Source: Treponema sp. UBA4377 (GTDB lineage Bacteria > Spirochaetota > Spirochaetia > Treponematales > Treponemataceae). Taken from it: DNA of 56,753 nucleotides. The position numbers and the translations under genes were made by a program. Below, in pieces: positions 41,051 to 50,479 of the stretch. The notes under the pieces were generated by a model. The model saw only the letters and a list, made by a program, of their open reading frames with translations. It did no database searches and was not told the DNA's origin. Where the stretch lies: assembly GCA_002391235.1 (NCBI GenBank), contig DGRX01000004.1, forward strand, positions 1 through 56,753, read 5' to 3'. Each line of letters opens with the position of its first letter. Positions within the stretch are counted from its first letter, which is position 1.

Positions 41051-43810
41051 TTAGTTCTTTTTCTCTTCCTTAGGCCTGATGAACTTGGGATCAAAGGCGT
41101 TGAGAACGCCAGGGATTACCGTCATGGCCAAGAACGAGCTGGAGAACATTACGATGGCGACCAGCAAGCCGATGTATCGCAAGATTTGGAATCTTGAGAA
41201 AAGCAATACCAAGAATCCTAAACCAACCGCAAGCGCGTTGGTTACAATTCCCAAGCCGCTTACGGCAAAAGTTTTCATTGTGACTTCCTCAACATTGTCG
41301 CTTTTGGCGCGCTCAGCCTTGTAGCTTTCCATAAAGTGGATCGTGTAGTCGATTCCTACGCCAATGGCCACGCTGGCGATGATGCTTGTTACCAAGTCAA
41401 GCTGAATGCCGGTAAGGCCCATAGTCATAAAATTGAGAATGATTGTAAAGGCAAGGGGAACCGCGCCCAGCAAGCCGGCTACCGGCGACTTGAATGAAAT
41501 TGCGATGATTGCAAAAACCATAACTATTGAGAACAAGATGCTGGTTATTTGGCTTGAAACAACCATGTCTGTCATCGAAACTTCCATCTCGCCGTTTCCT
41601 GTAGCAACCAATGTGTAGCCAACAGGGAAGTTTGTCTTGGCGTAATCCTGAGCCTCTTGGATGATTTCCTTAATCTTGTGCGTGTCGTGGCACCTGAGCT
41701 GGACCTGCATGCGGATTGTCTTTGGCGCAAGCTGGTCGTCGCTGAATCTGTCGAGCGAGCCGCTGTAAAGAAGCAAGTACTGGCTTACGAGGTTGGCCAA
41801 GCCTTCGCGGGTGGCGGCGGGATATTTGTCCAAGTCGTAAGGAACTTCATAGTAGTCTATGCCGTTGTAGTTGAAAAGCTTTTCAAGCTCTGTGACCATT
41901 CCTTGGACGGTGGCGTTCTTTCCTCCGGCCGCCGTGTAGGCGTTGTAGAACATTTCCAAGGCTTGCTGGACTGTTACCTGCTGCTGCAAGTCCTTTGCGT
42001 GCTGGATGTTCGGGTCAACCCATTCTTTTGTCGGAGCGGCGGCTTCGGCGCTGTCATCGGCGGCCGAGTCTCCCCAGTCGTCGCCAGCGTCGGCCCATTC
42101 GTCGCCGGATGAGTCGCCCCAGTCATCGCCGGAATCGCCCCAATCGTCTTCGGCGTAGCTTCCTGAGTCCGACGCGGCAAAGTCGTCCGCGCTGTCGGAA
42201 GCGGCCAGCATCGGAGCGTGCATCACTTGGTTCATTCTTTTGATGAACGTGGTGAAAGAAACGGCTTTTCCGATTTGTTCCGGGTAGTCGTCAAGCAAAT
42301 GGTTTTGCAAGTCGTCTACGGCTTTGAGGATTTCGGGCTTTGTCATGTCGCCCTTTTCCTGGCCGCTGATTACAAAGTAAACGTCGTTGGTTCCGGCAAA
42401 GGTTTCGTCTACAAATTTGATGTCCTCGCGGAATTTGCTGTTGGCCGGGAAGTAGTCGACCAAGGCCGTGTTGATTACCAATTGCTTGACGCCAAGGAAG
42501 GAGAACAAGCAAATGAGGACGGAGAAAATCACCAAGCGGGGCTTTGTTCCGGCGCAGAAGTGGTAAATGTTGTAAAGAGTGCGGCCGCGGGCCTCGTTCT
42601 TGTGGCCGCCAAGACGTTCGCGCTCGCGCAAAACTTTCGCCTTGATTTTTTCTGAAAGTTGGTTAAAGCGGTGTTTTCCAATGCGGTCAAGCGGGCGCAA
42701 TGAAAGCGCGGCGGGAATGAATGTGATTGAAATAATCAGCGAGAAAGCCACGCCGGCCGCTGAGAAAATCGCGAAGCTCTTGAGAGGCTCGATGGGGCTT
42801 GTTACAAGGGAAATGAAGCCGGCGATTGTCGTGATGGCGGCCAGCAAAACGGCCACCCAAACGTCTTTAAGGCCTTCGCAAATGGCGTCCAAGTGCTTTT
42901 CTTTTGTGATTTCGCCTTCGATTTTTTTGACGGCGGCTTCGTAGTGGGTGATTACATGGATTCCGTAAGCCGAGCCGCAAGCGATCAAGCATACCGGAAT
43001 GACGCTGGCCACGATTGTAAAGGTAATGTTGAGCAAGTCCATGATTCCGCAAGACCAAATCGTCGCCATCAATACGGAGATGAGCGGCAGCAAGGTTCCT
43101 GAGAACGTGTGGAAAGAGAAGTAAAGCGAAAGGAGAACTACCAGCGTTACGAGGGGTATTAAAGTAATTAAGTCGTGGATCATGTAATCAGAGGCGTTGT
43201 CGCTAAGAACCGGATCGCCGTAGAAGCGGACCTCAAGGTCGTGGCCTTTGATGGCGTCGTAGGCGATTTTTTGGATTTTATGCAAAAGCTCGATTTGCTG
43301 CGTTGAGCCGAATTCCGGGTCTACTGTGGCCGCGATTTGGGCCGCCTGGAAGTCGTCGTCGATGATGACGCGGTTGTACATGTCCTGCCAGTCGATGATC
43401 TTTTGCTTGATTTTTTGAATGTCAGCCTTGCTTCCTGTATAGTCGTCGTCCAACAATTGGCCGGCGGCAAGTCCTCCGTCAAGCGAGTAAACGTAGTCAA
43501 TCTTTGTGATTGAGTTGATTGACTTGATTCCCTCAAGAGCGTCGATTTGGTCGGTTATCTGGCGGATTACGTCGATGTATTCCGAGGTCAAAATCGTCTC
43601 GTTGTCGGTTTCCAGCGAGATTCCGATGGAAATCATGCTGCCGAACTGGTCTTCAGTTCCTATCAAGCGAGTGTAGGACTCGCTTTTTGGCGGCATGTAG
43701 CGGCGAACAGTGTTCTCAATGGACACTGAGACCAAAGGAAGGGCCAAAGCCACGGTTATCGCCAAGCAAACAAAGATAACCAGCTTTGAATGTTTAAGAA
43801 TGTTTTTCAT
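41051..43810 (-). CDS. MMPL-family RND transporter
   Basis: This 919-residue protein starts at ATG 43810 after GGAG (a TTG further upstream lacks a site). It shows the RND duplicated build: an N-terminal segment, a periplasmic loop, six membrane spans (about 215-375, including the sterol-sensing-like VVLLSLYFSFHTFSGTLLPLISVL), a second loop, and six more spans (about 750-910, ending VIPGVLNAFDPKFI). The second loop contains an acidic run of DDWGDS-type units near residues 550-590. MMPL proteins export lipids or hydrophobic compounds using proton motive force. The LolA-like neighbours suggest delivery to or from the outer membrane. Confidence 0.88.
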   Translation of the reverse strand: MKNILKHSKLVIFVCLAITVALALPLVSVSIENTVRRYMPPKSESYTRLIGTEDQFGSMISIGISLETDNETILTSEYIDVIRQITDQIDALEGIKSINSITKIDYVYSLDGGLAAGQLLDDDYTGSKADIQKIKQKIIDWQDMYNRVIIDDDFQAAQIAATVDPEFGSTQQIELLHKIQKIAYDAIKGHDLEVRFYGDPVLSDNASDYMIHDLITLIPLVTLVVLLSLYFSFHTFSGTLLPLISVLMATIWSCGIMDLLNITFTIVASVIPVCLIACGSAYGIHVITHYEAAVKKIEGEITKEKHLDAICEGLKDVWVAVLLAAITTIAGFISLVTSPIEPLKSFAIFSAAGVAFSLIISITFIPAALSLRPLDRIGKHRFNQLSEKIKAKVLRERERLGGHKNEARGRTLYNIYHFCAGTKPRLVIFSVLICLFSFLGVKQLVINTALVDYFPANSKFREDIKFVDETFAGTNDVYFVISGQEKGDMTKPEILKAVDDLQNHLLDDYPEQIGKAVSFTTFIKRMNQVMHAPMLAASDSADDFAASDSGSYAEDDWGDSGDDWGDSSGDEWADAGDDWGDSAADDSAEAAAPTKEWVDPNIQHAKDLQQQVTVQQALEMFYNAYTAAGGKNATVQGMVTELEKLFNYNGIDYYEVPYDLDKYPAATREGLANLVSQYLLLYSGSLDRFSDDQLAPKTIRMQVQLRCHDTHKIKEIIQEAQDYAKTNFPVGYTLVATGNGEMEVSMTDMVVSSQITSILFSIVMVFAIIAISFKSPVAGLLGAVPLAFTIILNFMTMGLTGIQLDLVTSIIASVAIGVGIDYTIHFMESYKAERAKSDNVEEVTMKTFAVSGLGIVTNALAVGLGFLVLLFSRFQILRYIGLLVAIVMFSSSFLAMTVIPGVLNAFDPKFIRPKEEKKN

Positions 43811-43868
43811 AGAAACTCCGTCCAATTTTAATTGGTTTATCTGTTCAAATGATTGAACCTATAAATAT

Positions 43869-43898
43869 AATATACTAGAAATTTACTTTTTTCGTCAA
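43869..43898 (-). promoter_or_regulatory. MMPL gene promoter
   Basis: TTGACG (43893-43898), 18-bp spacer and TATATT (43869-43874). It lies after the terminator of the preceding gene, so the pump can be expressed separately. Confidence 0.65.
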
Positions 43899-43910
43899 GC
43901 GCTTTTTGCA

Positions 43911-43947
43911 AAAAAAAAACGCGCGGGTAACCTCGCGCGTTTTTTTT
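43911..43947. terminator. Bidirectional terminator between the second LolA-like gene and MMPL
   Basis: AACGCGCG-GGTAACCT-CGCGCGTT with runs of A before and T after, giving T-tracts on both strands. Confidence 0.88.
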
Positions 43948-44005
43948 GTGTTCAATTTATTGCGGAGCGGCAATGACAGTCCGCGTCGTAAAAGGAACGA
44001 GTCTC

Positions 44006-44803
44006 TTACTTTCCTGAAACAAGCCAACCTTGGGTGAAGGTCTTGTCCGGAACCTGCTTGTCAATGGTCTGCTTTCTGAGCGTTACCAATGTGGCGCGTC
44101 CGTTCTGCTTGTTTTCCATTCTAACCTTCCAGCGGATAGGATAGGTCTTGCCTGTAACGCCTGTTCCTGTGCGGATTTCTTCGATTCCGCAAGTCTTGAG
44201 AAGGGCGCCTTTTTTGTCGTAGTATTCAACAAAAACGGGCAAGTAGGTCTTTTTGTCGATGAACTGAACGCGCTTTGAATATCCTGAGTCGGCCTTTTTA
44301 ATCGGAACTGACTCAATCTGCCAGCAAGTGTAAGTTGCGGGGCCTACTTTCTTTGACACGTTTTCGTTAATCATTGTGTGTGTGTCCAAGGCGGCGTCGC
44401 GCAATGACATGTCGTCGTAGGCGAATTCTGAGCCTACAAATGACTTTTGGCGCTCGGCTGAAGAAACGCGGCGGGCGGTTCCCACTGACGGCAAGAAAAT
44501 CCACTTGTCGTCCTGCTTTCCCTTCTTTTCGGCCTGAAGCAAGCGGGTGTTCTTGATATCCGCGTCGGCGATGAAAGAGAAAACGGTTTCAACAAGATCG
44601 GCGCGGTTGCGGCCAAATTGGTCTACAACCAAGTCGCGCTCAAGCTTTCCATTCTTGTCAAAGAACTGAAAGCTGATGTTCGAAATTGTGAATTCCGGCG
44701 GCGTGATGCTTACAGACTTGTCCACGATTGTAGCCGCGTCTTCCGCAAAGGCGAAAGAGGCCAAGGCAAACGAGGCCGTCAGCAAGGCAAAAATTTTCTT
44801 CAT
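44006..44803 (-). CDS. LolA-like outer-membrane lipoprotein-sorting family protein (B)
   Basis: A 265-residue protein with a signal peptide (about 1-20) and the same LolA-like pattern as the 40176 product: LERDLVVDQFGRNRADLVETVFSF, DKWIFLPSVGTARRVSSAERQKSFVGSEFAYDDMSLRD, and FIDKKTYLPVFVEYYDKKGALLKTC. The two are clear paralogues. It is transcribed ahead of the MMPL gene from its own promoter (TTGTAA, 17 bp, TATTCT) and ends at a terminator. Confidence 0.85.
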   Translation of the reverse strand: MKKIFALLTASFALASFAFAEDAATIVDKSVSITPPEFTISNISFQFFDKNGKLERDLVVDQFGRNRADLVETVFSFIADADIKNTRLLQAEKKGKQDDKWIFLPSVGTARRVSSAERQKSFVGSEFAYDDMSLRDAALDTHTMINENVSKKVGPATYTCWQIESVPIKKADSGYSKRVQFIDKKTYLPVFVEYYDKKGALLKTCGIEEIRTGTGVTGKTYPIRWKVRMENKQNGRATLVTLRKQTIDKQVPDKTFTQGWLVSGK

Positions 44804-44922
44804 AAATAAATTCTCCCGACGGCCGCAAGATTTTTTAAAGAAGCGTCGCCGTCTTACGCTATATAGAATAACACAGATTTAGAAAAATTACAATAATGCT
44901 TTCATTTTTTTAAATAGCGCGC

Positions 44923-44928
44923 TATAAT
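44923..44928 (+). promoter_or_regulatory. Chemoreceptor promoter -10
   Basis: A consensus TATAAT 34 bp before the ATG; the -35 region (TTTCAT) is poor, so the sigma factor is uncertain. Confidence 0.45.
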
Positions 44929-44962
44929 GGAACAATAATAACAATTGTATTGGGGAGCTTTT

Positions 44963-47155
44963 ATGAAAGAGAAAAAAATAAAAACGCCAAAAATGCCGCA
45001 TTTAAAGAAAGAAAAGACACTGGCCGGAAAAATTGTGGCCGGAATAAACATTATGACCATATCCCTTTTGGTCGCGTTGGGAGTTATGGTTTACATTCGC
45101 GAAAAGTCTGTCAATGACGTTCAGTTTACCGAAAACTTAGGCAACATAATGCGTTTGACCGATACGACAATCTCGGCCTTTTTGACGGGTTCCGACGCGG
45201 AGCTTTCTTTGCTAGGAAACGCCTATTTGATGGCCAAAGACAACGGCTTTGACATGAAAGAAACTCTGGCTGGCTATGAAATGAATTTTGTTGACAACAA
45301 CGAAACGATTTTGGCCGCGTCAATCACTTTGACAGAAAGCGGCGAATGCTTTTTTTATCCCGAAGAATTTGAACCGACGGATCCATACGAAGAGTCCTGG
45401 TATATAGACGCCATTGACTATGAGGGCGTGGCCCGCTTTTCCACCTTGCACGAATTGTCCGACGGCTCTCTAGCCTTTTCGGCTTCCAAAACGATTTACG
45501 ACGAAAACGGCGACGTTGTGTGCGTGGCCGCCTTTGAGGTTGATGCGCGGCAGTTTGGAATTCTTTTGGGAGATTCCACCAGCATGGGCGACATCAAATA
45601 CATTCTTGTTGACCAGGATTGCAACATTTTGCTGAATCCCTTTGCCGACGAGCTTAGCCTTCAAAAAGTCAACGACATAGGAATCAAGAGCGTTGAAAAC
45701 TTTTCGCCCGGCTCTTACAAGACCACAAACGACAAAATGCTTGACGGAACAAAGTGCGAAATCCGCATTTTGCCCTCTTCAAACGACTACTATTCTTTGG
45801 ACTATGTTTTGGTAATTCCCATGTCCGTCATCAACGGCGGAACTTCAAAGATTATAGAAGCGGTAATCATCGCATTGGTTGTGGGAACCATAATTTCCAT
45901 TTTAGTGGCCAGTTTGTTGGCCCGCAGCTTTACAAAGCCGATTGTTGAAATCACCAGCATCCTCAAGAACATTTCCGAAGGCGACGGAGATCTTACCGTC
46001 CGCTTGCCTGTAAAGACAAAGGACGAGATTGGCCGCCTTTCCGAATACTTTAACCTTACGATTGGAAAAATCGCCAAGTCCATGAAGTCAATAATCGTTG
46101 AATCCGGAAACATGCAAAAAATCGGACGAACCCTTTCTAGCAATATGGACGATGTTGCCGGAGCGGTTACGGAAATTAGCGCCAACATCGAAAGCGTCAA
46201 AAACGACGTCAACAATCAGACAGTCGGCGTGCAAGAGGCTAACGTAACGCTTAACGAGATTAGCGAAAGCATTGAAAATTTGACTAACAACATCAATTCA
46301 CAATACGAAAGCGTTTCCCGATCTTCCGCCGCGGTTGAGCAAATGGTTTCGAACATAAATTCTGTCAACAGCATTTTGGCCAAGAACTCCCAGAGCGTCC
46401 AGCTTTTGTCTGATTCCGCCGCGATTGGAAAGGAAATAGTTTCCAAGAGCGTTGAGATGACAAAAAAGATAGCGGAAGATTCGGCTGGCTTGATAGAGGC
46501 TAGTACAATAATCCAAAACATCGCCCGCCAAACAAACCTTTTGTCTATGAACGCCGCCATCGAGGCCGCGCACGCAGGCGAGGCCGGAAAGGGCTTTGCG
46601 GTTGTTGCCGACGAAATCAGAAAGCTTGCGGAAGATTCCAACAAGCAGGGAAGAAACATCAACAATGTGATGAAGCGCATGCACGAGCAAATTGACACAA
46701 TGGTTCAGGACGCTTCTCAGACCCAAGCGCAATTTGAGACTATTTTCAGCAACACGCAAACCGTCAGCGTTCAGGAGAACGAAATCAAGGCGGCCATGGA
46801 CGAACAGACTGAGGGCGGAAAGCAGGTTCTTGATTCTGTAAACGAAATCAATACGATTACCAGCGATGTAAAGGCCAGCGCCAAGATTATGGAAGAGGGC
46901 AAGAAAAAGTTGCTTGCCGAAATGGACAAGCTGGCTTCTGTGACCCAGCAAATCAATGGCGCCATGAACGAAATCAGCGTGGGCGTTAACGAAATTAACG
47001 ACTCAATGCAGCAAGTGAACAACGTTACAAAAGAAAACAGCGACAGTATTGAACGTGTTAGCGGCGAAATCAGTTTGTTTAAGGTTGAAGAGGAGGCAAA
47101 ACCGGCGGAATCTGAGTCAGTCGTAGAGGGTGGTTCCGGCGAGAGCGAGTCTTAA
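44963..47155 (+). CDS. Methyl-accepting chemotaxis protein
   Basis: A 730-residue protein from ATG 44963, preceded by GGGGAG; an in-frame TTG upstream is unlikely. A membrane span at about 20-45 is followed by a periplasmic dCache-like sensor (about 50-285). A second span lies at about 290-315, then HAMP (RSFTKPIVEITSILKNISEGDGDLTVRL). The signalling domain's hairpin tip reads RQTNLLSMNAAIEAAHAGEAGKGFAVVADEIRKLAEDS. No CheR-binding pentapeptide is at the C-terminus. The ligand is unknown. Confidence 0.95.
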   Translation: MKEKKIKTPKMPHLKKEKTLAGKIVAGINIMTISLLVALGVMVYIREKSVNDVQFTENLGNIMRLTDTTISAFLTGSDAELSLLGNAYLMAKDNGFDMKETLAGYEMNFVDNNETILAASITLTESGECFFYPEEFEPTDPYEESWYIDAIDYEGVARFSTLHELSDGSLAFSASKTIYDENGDVVCVAAFEVDARQFGILLGDSTSMGDIKYILVDQDCNILLNPFADELSLQKVNDIGIKSVENFSPGSYKTTNDKMLDGTKCEIRILPSSNDYYSLDYVLVIPMSVINGGTSKIIEAVIIALVVGTIISILVASLLARSFTKPIVEITSILKNISEGDGDLTVRLPVKTKDEIGRLSEYFNLTIGKIAKSMKSIIVESGNMQKIGRTLSSNMDDVAGAVTEISANIESVKNDVNNQTVGVQEANVTLNEISESIENLTNNINSQYESVSRSSAAVEQMVSNINSVNSILAKNSQSVQLLSDSAAIGKEIVSKSVEMTKKIAEDSAGLIEASTIIQNIARQTNLLSMNAAIEAAHAGEAGKGFAVVADEIRKLAEDSNKQGRNINNVMKRMHEQIDTMVQDASQTQAQFETIFSNTQTVSVQENEIKAAMDEQTEGGKQVLDSVNEINTITSDVKASAKIMEEGKKKLLAEMDKLASVTQQINGAMNEISVGVNEINDSMQQVNNVTKENSDSIERVSGEISLFKVEEEAKPAESESVVEGGSGESES

Positions 47156-47231
47156 GTCTTCTCTTGTGATGGAGTTGTCCGTGATGCTAAATAATTTCTT
47201 CAATTAGCATAAACAAGATAGGGGTTGTTGT

Positions 47232-47720
47232 ATGAAAAAAAATTTTGCAATGGCGATTTTTGCGCTTTTGTTAATCGGTTCAGCGTTTTCACAAGGAAAA
47301 AAATATGTGATAGATTTGGCCGACACAACAAACGGGAAAGAGGTTGCAATTGGAAAAAATCCTTATGGAGACAATTTTCAAAATGTAAACCCTCCGACAT
47401 TCACTAAGTTTTTTGCCGGAAAGTTGCCGCAGCCGGGCGATATTGTGGAAGTTCATTTTAAGTTTACAAGCAATGTTGACATTCCTGCGTTGACAATGGC
47501 TGTGATAGACAATTCGGCAGCCGCCAAATATTGGCTTGCGATATCAAATCAATACGAAACCGTTCTTGACATTATGGCCGGAGTTCCTTTTGAAGGCGTT
47601 TTGGAATTTAAGGTGGAAAACAAGCCGATTTCAGACATTACGGTTCAGATGATGTACAACGACGAGATTAAGAGTAAAATTATTCTGCAAAAGTCCGGCG
47701 TTAAGACCGGCGTAAAGTGA
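47232..47720 (+). CDS. Small secreted protein of unknown function
   Basis: A 162-residue protein with a signal peptide (about 1-20, AIFALLLIGSAFS) and a beta-rich body (PGDIVEVHFKFTSNVDIPALTMAVID, GVLEFKVENKPISDITVQMMY). It looks like a carbohydrate-binding or jelly-roll fold but no family was recognised. AGGGG lies ahead of the ATG. Confidence 0.6.
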   Translation: MKKNFAMAIFALLLIGSAFSQGKKYVIDLADTTNGKEVAIGKNPYGDNFQNVNPPTFTKFFAGKLPQPGDIVEVHFKFTSNVDIPALTMAVIDNSAAAKYWLAISNQYETVLDIMAGVPFEGVLEFKVENKPISDITVQMMYNDEIKSKIILQKSGVKTGVK

Positions 47721-47724
47721 ATGA

Positions 47725-47739
47725 GCCCCGTCGCGGGGC
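47725..47739 (+). other. Short GC hairpin after the 47232 gene
   Basis: GCCCCG-TCG-CGGGGC without a T-tract, 5 bp after the stop. Read-through into the next gene is likely. Confidence 0.4.
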
Positions 47740-47830
47740 AAGATATTGAAGTCGGATTCAATGCATTTTTCGACGCAAAGAGTCTTGGCGTTGAATCTTT
47801 CGCGCGAGTGGCTTTATTAAGAGGCTTTGG

Positions 47831-50470
47831 ATGAAAAAAAATCCGCGTTTTTTTGTTTTGTCAATTTTGATTTGCCTTGGGCTTTCAAGTTGTGTTTCTG
47901 TAAAAAGAGCTAGAAACTTGATTATGTCCGGAGACAAGGTTAGCGCCATCGAAGTTCTTTGCAAAATGATAACAAGCAAAAAGGACGAGGCTGAGGCCAT
48001 CTCGCTTTTTATCGAGGTTTATCCTTCCACGGTGGAAGAGATGAGGCCGCAGGAAAGCGTTCAGCAAGTAAGAAAAGAATTTGCCGACAAGCGCGGCGGA
48101 TCGGAAATCCAGGCCATTAGAACTTGCGCCGAAAGTTCAAGCAGCTTGCGGAACGTTATGAGCCATCCTGACATTGTGAGCGTAATCAGGAGGAGCGAAA
48201 AGATAATCTCGGCCTACAGCGGTTTGGCCAGAATCAAGAGGGCGGTTTCTGTTTTGCCCAGGACTTTGTATGACGAGGCGACCGGCGAGCATGAAGTGGT
48301 GAAATATCCAGACGACTTTGCCGGAATGTACAACGACTCGCGAAGAAGCTTGGCGGAGTTTTACTATAACATCGCCGAGGCTTTCTTTCCCGGAAGAGAC
48401 GCGCAAGAACGCGTTTGGATAATCGACTTTTACAAAAGGGCTGAATCCTACTACAGCGGAATCGGGCAAATCGGCGCAAGGTGCGCCGAGCTTTGCTACC
48501 TTAACGGCCAGGAATACGAGCGTCTTAACACTGTCGAAGGAAACAAGCAGGCGATAACTTGGTACAGAAACGCTTTGGTTTGGCAGCGCAATTACAAGGA
48601 CTCGAACGACCGCGTTCAAATCTTAAGCTACGAAATCGCGATGGTTTTGTTGGGCCAGGCCAAGACAAAGGAAGACTACAAGGAAGTCATTGTATATTTG
48701 ACATACGCAGGAAACTACAAGGACGCGGCAAGCCAAATTTTGGAAATCAAGTACCACTTGGCTTACATTTACCGCAACGAGCGAACCTTGCCTTCTTACG
48801 AAGAAGCCGGAAAGCTTTTTTCCGAATTGGGAAATTACAAGAACGCTCCTTACGAAACAAACCTTTACTTGTTCTATAAAAAGCTTGTTTCTTTGAGCAA
48901 GAGCTATTCTTACGCAAACAAATATCTTTCTTGCGCCAACTACGCTCCTTTTAGCGTTAGCCGAAACATCGTTCCGCGCGGAGACGGAACGGCAAACCTT
49001 TCGGTGACGGCGTCAACGTCTGACTTTGGCGTTTACATTCCGTCGATGGAAAAAACAATCTATCCCGGCGCGATTGTCGACGGCGAGTCTATCGCGACGC
49101 AGGCCTTTAACGCCATTCCTTACGCTTCAAGGCTTCCAATTGATTGCAATTTGAATTACGACGGAAGGAATTTAGGAAAAGCCGTTCTTGAGTATCCCAA
49201 TGACGGAAACCTTTCAACAAAAGAAATCAAGCGAGTCGCAAGAATTTACGCTTCGGCGTTGGACGCGGATTGCGATTACGAGTTCCAGAGAATTTTTTCT
49301 TTGGAAGACCTTGCGCTTTCAACGGGAATGGGAGCCGCGCGAGACAAAGTTTCTTACGCGATGAGCGCTTATAATTGGAATCCGGAAAAAACTTATACTC
49401 TTATAAAAATAAGGCAAAAGTTTTTCTCGGCAAACATAGACTCGCCTCTTATGCCAATAGATTTTTTTGCGGTCGACCAAAAAACCGCCTCGCCCGCGTT
49501 GCTGAGAAGCGTTACGCCTTATTACATTAGTTCTGTTGACTATGGACGAATGGCGTATTTTGTGGTTTGTTCTGACTTGCCTAGCGAAGAAATTATAAAA
49601 GACTTTATTTCGTGCAGGCCCCGCGACAGAAAGAACAAGGGCTCGGCGGGAATCAGGGCCAATCCAGATATTAGCGCCAAGTGGGCGCGAAACGGAACGA
49701 CTGTGCGCTCGATTACGGTTTCAGAAAAAGTTTACTCTATCAGCGACCTTGACGGAATTTTCAGTTGGATAAAGTTGGGAACTAGCCTTTCTTTGGACAT
49801 CGACAATATGGTTCCGATTTCGTTCGCGCTAAAAAATTTGGCCGACAATTCCTACGCCCGCTTGACGCAGACGCAAAGCCTTGTGATAAAGCTTCCGCAA
49901 AAGCCGCAGCAGGAAAGCCCGGCAAGCGGCAATGGCGGAGCGGGAACAGGCGCGGCGACCAATCCCGGTGCGGCGACAAATCCGGGCGCGACAAGCAATC
50001 CTGGAACGGCAACGGACTCGGGAGCGGACACAACGCCCGGAACAACAACTCCCGCTACTACAACTGATTCCGGCAACAACGAAAGCGGCGGCAATAACGG
50101 AAGGCCCGCCTCTTCGTACGAGCAAGCGGCGACAATCAACGGCGTAAAAGTTCCGCCCAGCGCCTATAACGGCGACACGTCGTTGATCTTGGTTGGAAAG
50201 CAAGGCTGGTACAAATGCTCTTCGATTAGCGTTGAGCAAGGAAGCGGCGTAAAGACTTATTACTATGACGTTCCGGCGGCGGAGATAGAAGTTTGCGTTG
50301 CCAGTTGGAGCGATTCGGAATTTACGACGGTAATGGTGAACGGAATCTCTATGCTAAAGAATAGAACGGTTTACAGCTTTAGGGACGTGCACGGAAACAC
50401 GATAAGTTTGGACACGGTGGACAAGAGCGGAAAGAGAGTCCACAATCTTTTGGTTGTTAGAAAACGTTAG
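47831..50470 (+). CDS. Large lipoprotein with helical repeats and Asn/Pro/Gly/Thr linker
   Basis: A 879-residue protein with a lipoprotein signal (LGLSSC, cysteine near 21). Residues of about 30-350 are helical and resemble TPR-like repeats (FFPGRDAQERVWIIDFYKRAESYYSGIGQ; KNAPYETNLYLFYKKLVSL). The middle (about 360-690) is beta-rich and unassigned. About residues 697-760 form a low-complexity linker of GAATNP, GATSNP and TTPATTTDSG units, followed by a compact C-terminal domain of about 120 residues. Co-directional with the 47232 and GH16 genes. Function was not recognised; a surface or periplasmic role is inferred. Confidence 0.65.
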   Translation: MKKNPRFFVLSILICLGLSSCVSVKRARNLIMSGDKVSAIEVLCKMITSKKDEAEAISLFIEVYPSTVEEMRPQESVQQVRKEFADKRGGSEIQAIRTCAESSSSLRNVMSHPDIVSVIRRSEKIISAYSGLARIKRAVSVLPRTLYDEATGEHEVVKYPDDFAGMYNDSRRSLAEFYYNIAEAFFPGRDAQERVWIIDFYKRAESYYSGIGQIGARCAELCYLNGQEYERLNTVEGNKQAITWYRNALVWQRNYKDSNDRVQILSYEIAMVLLGQAKTKEDYKEVIVYLTYAGNYKDAASQILEIKYHLAYIYRNERTLPSYEEAGKLFSELGNYKNAPYETNLYLFYKKLVSLSKSYSYANKYLSCANYAPFSVSRNIVPRGDGTANLSVTASTSDFGVYIPSMEKTIYPGAIVDGESIATQAFNAIPYASRLPIDCNLNYDGRNLGKAVLEYPNDGNLSTKEIKRVARIYASALDADCDYEFQRIFSLEDLALSTGMGAARDKVSYAMSAYNWNPEKTYTLIKIRQKFFSANIDSPLMPIDFFAVDQKTASPALLRSVTPYYISSVDYGRMAYFVVCSDLPSEEIIKDFISCRPRDRKNKGSAGIRANPDISAKWARNGTTVRSITVSEKVYSISDLDGIFSWIKLGTSLSLDIDNMVPISFALKNLADNSYARLTQTQSLVIKLPQKPQQESPASGNGGAGTGAATNPGAATNPGATSNPGTATDSGADTTPGTTTPATTTDSGNNESGGNNGRPASSYEQAATINGVKVPPSAYNGDTSLILVGKQGWYKCSSISVEQGSGVKTYYYDVPAAEIEVCVASWSDSEFTTVMVNGISMLKNRTVYSFRDVHGNTISLDTVDKSGKRVHNLLVVRKR

Positions 50471-50479
50471 GTGGAATAT

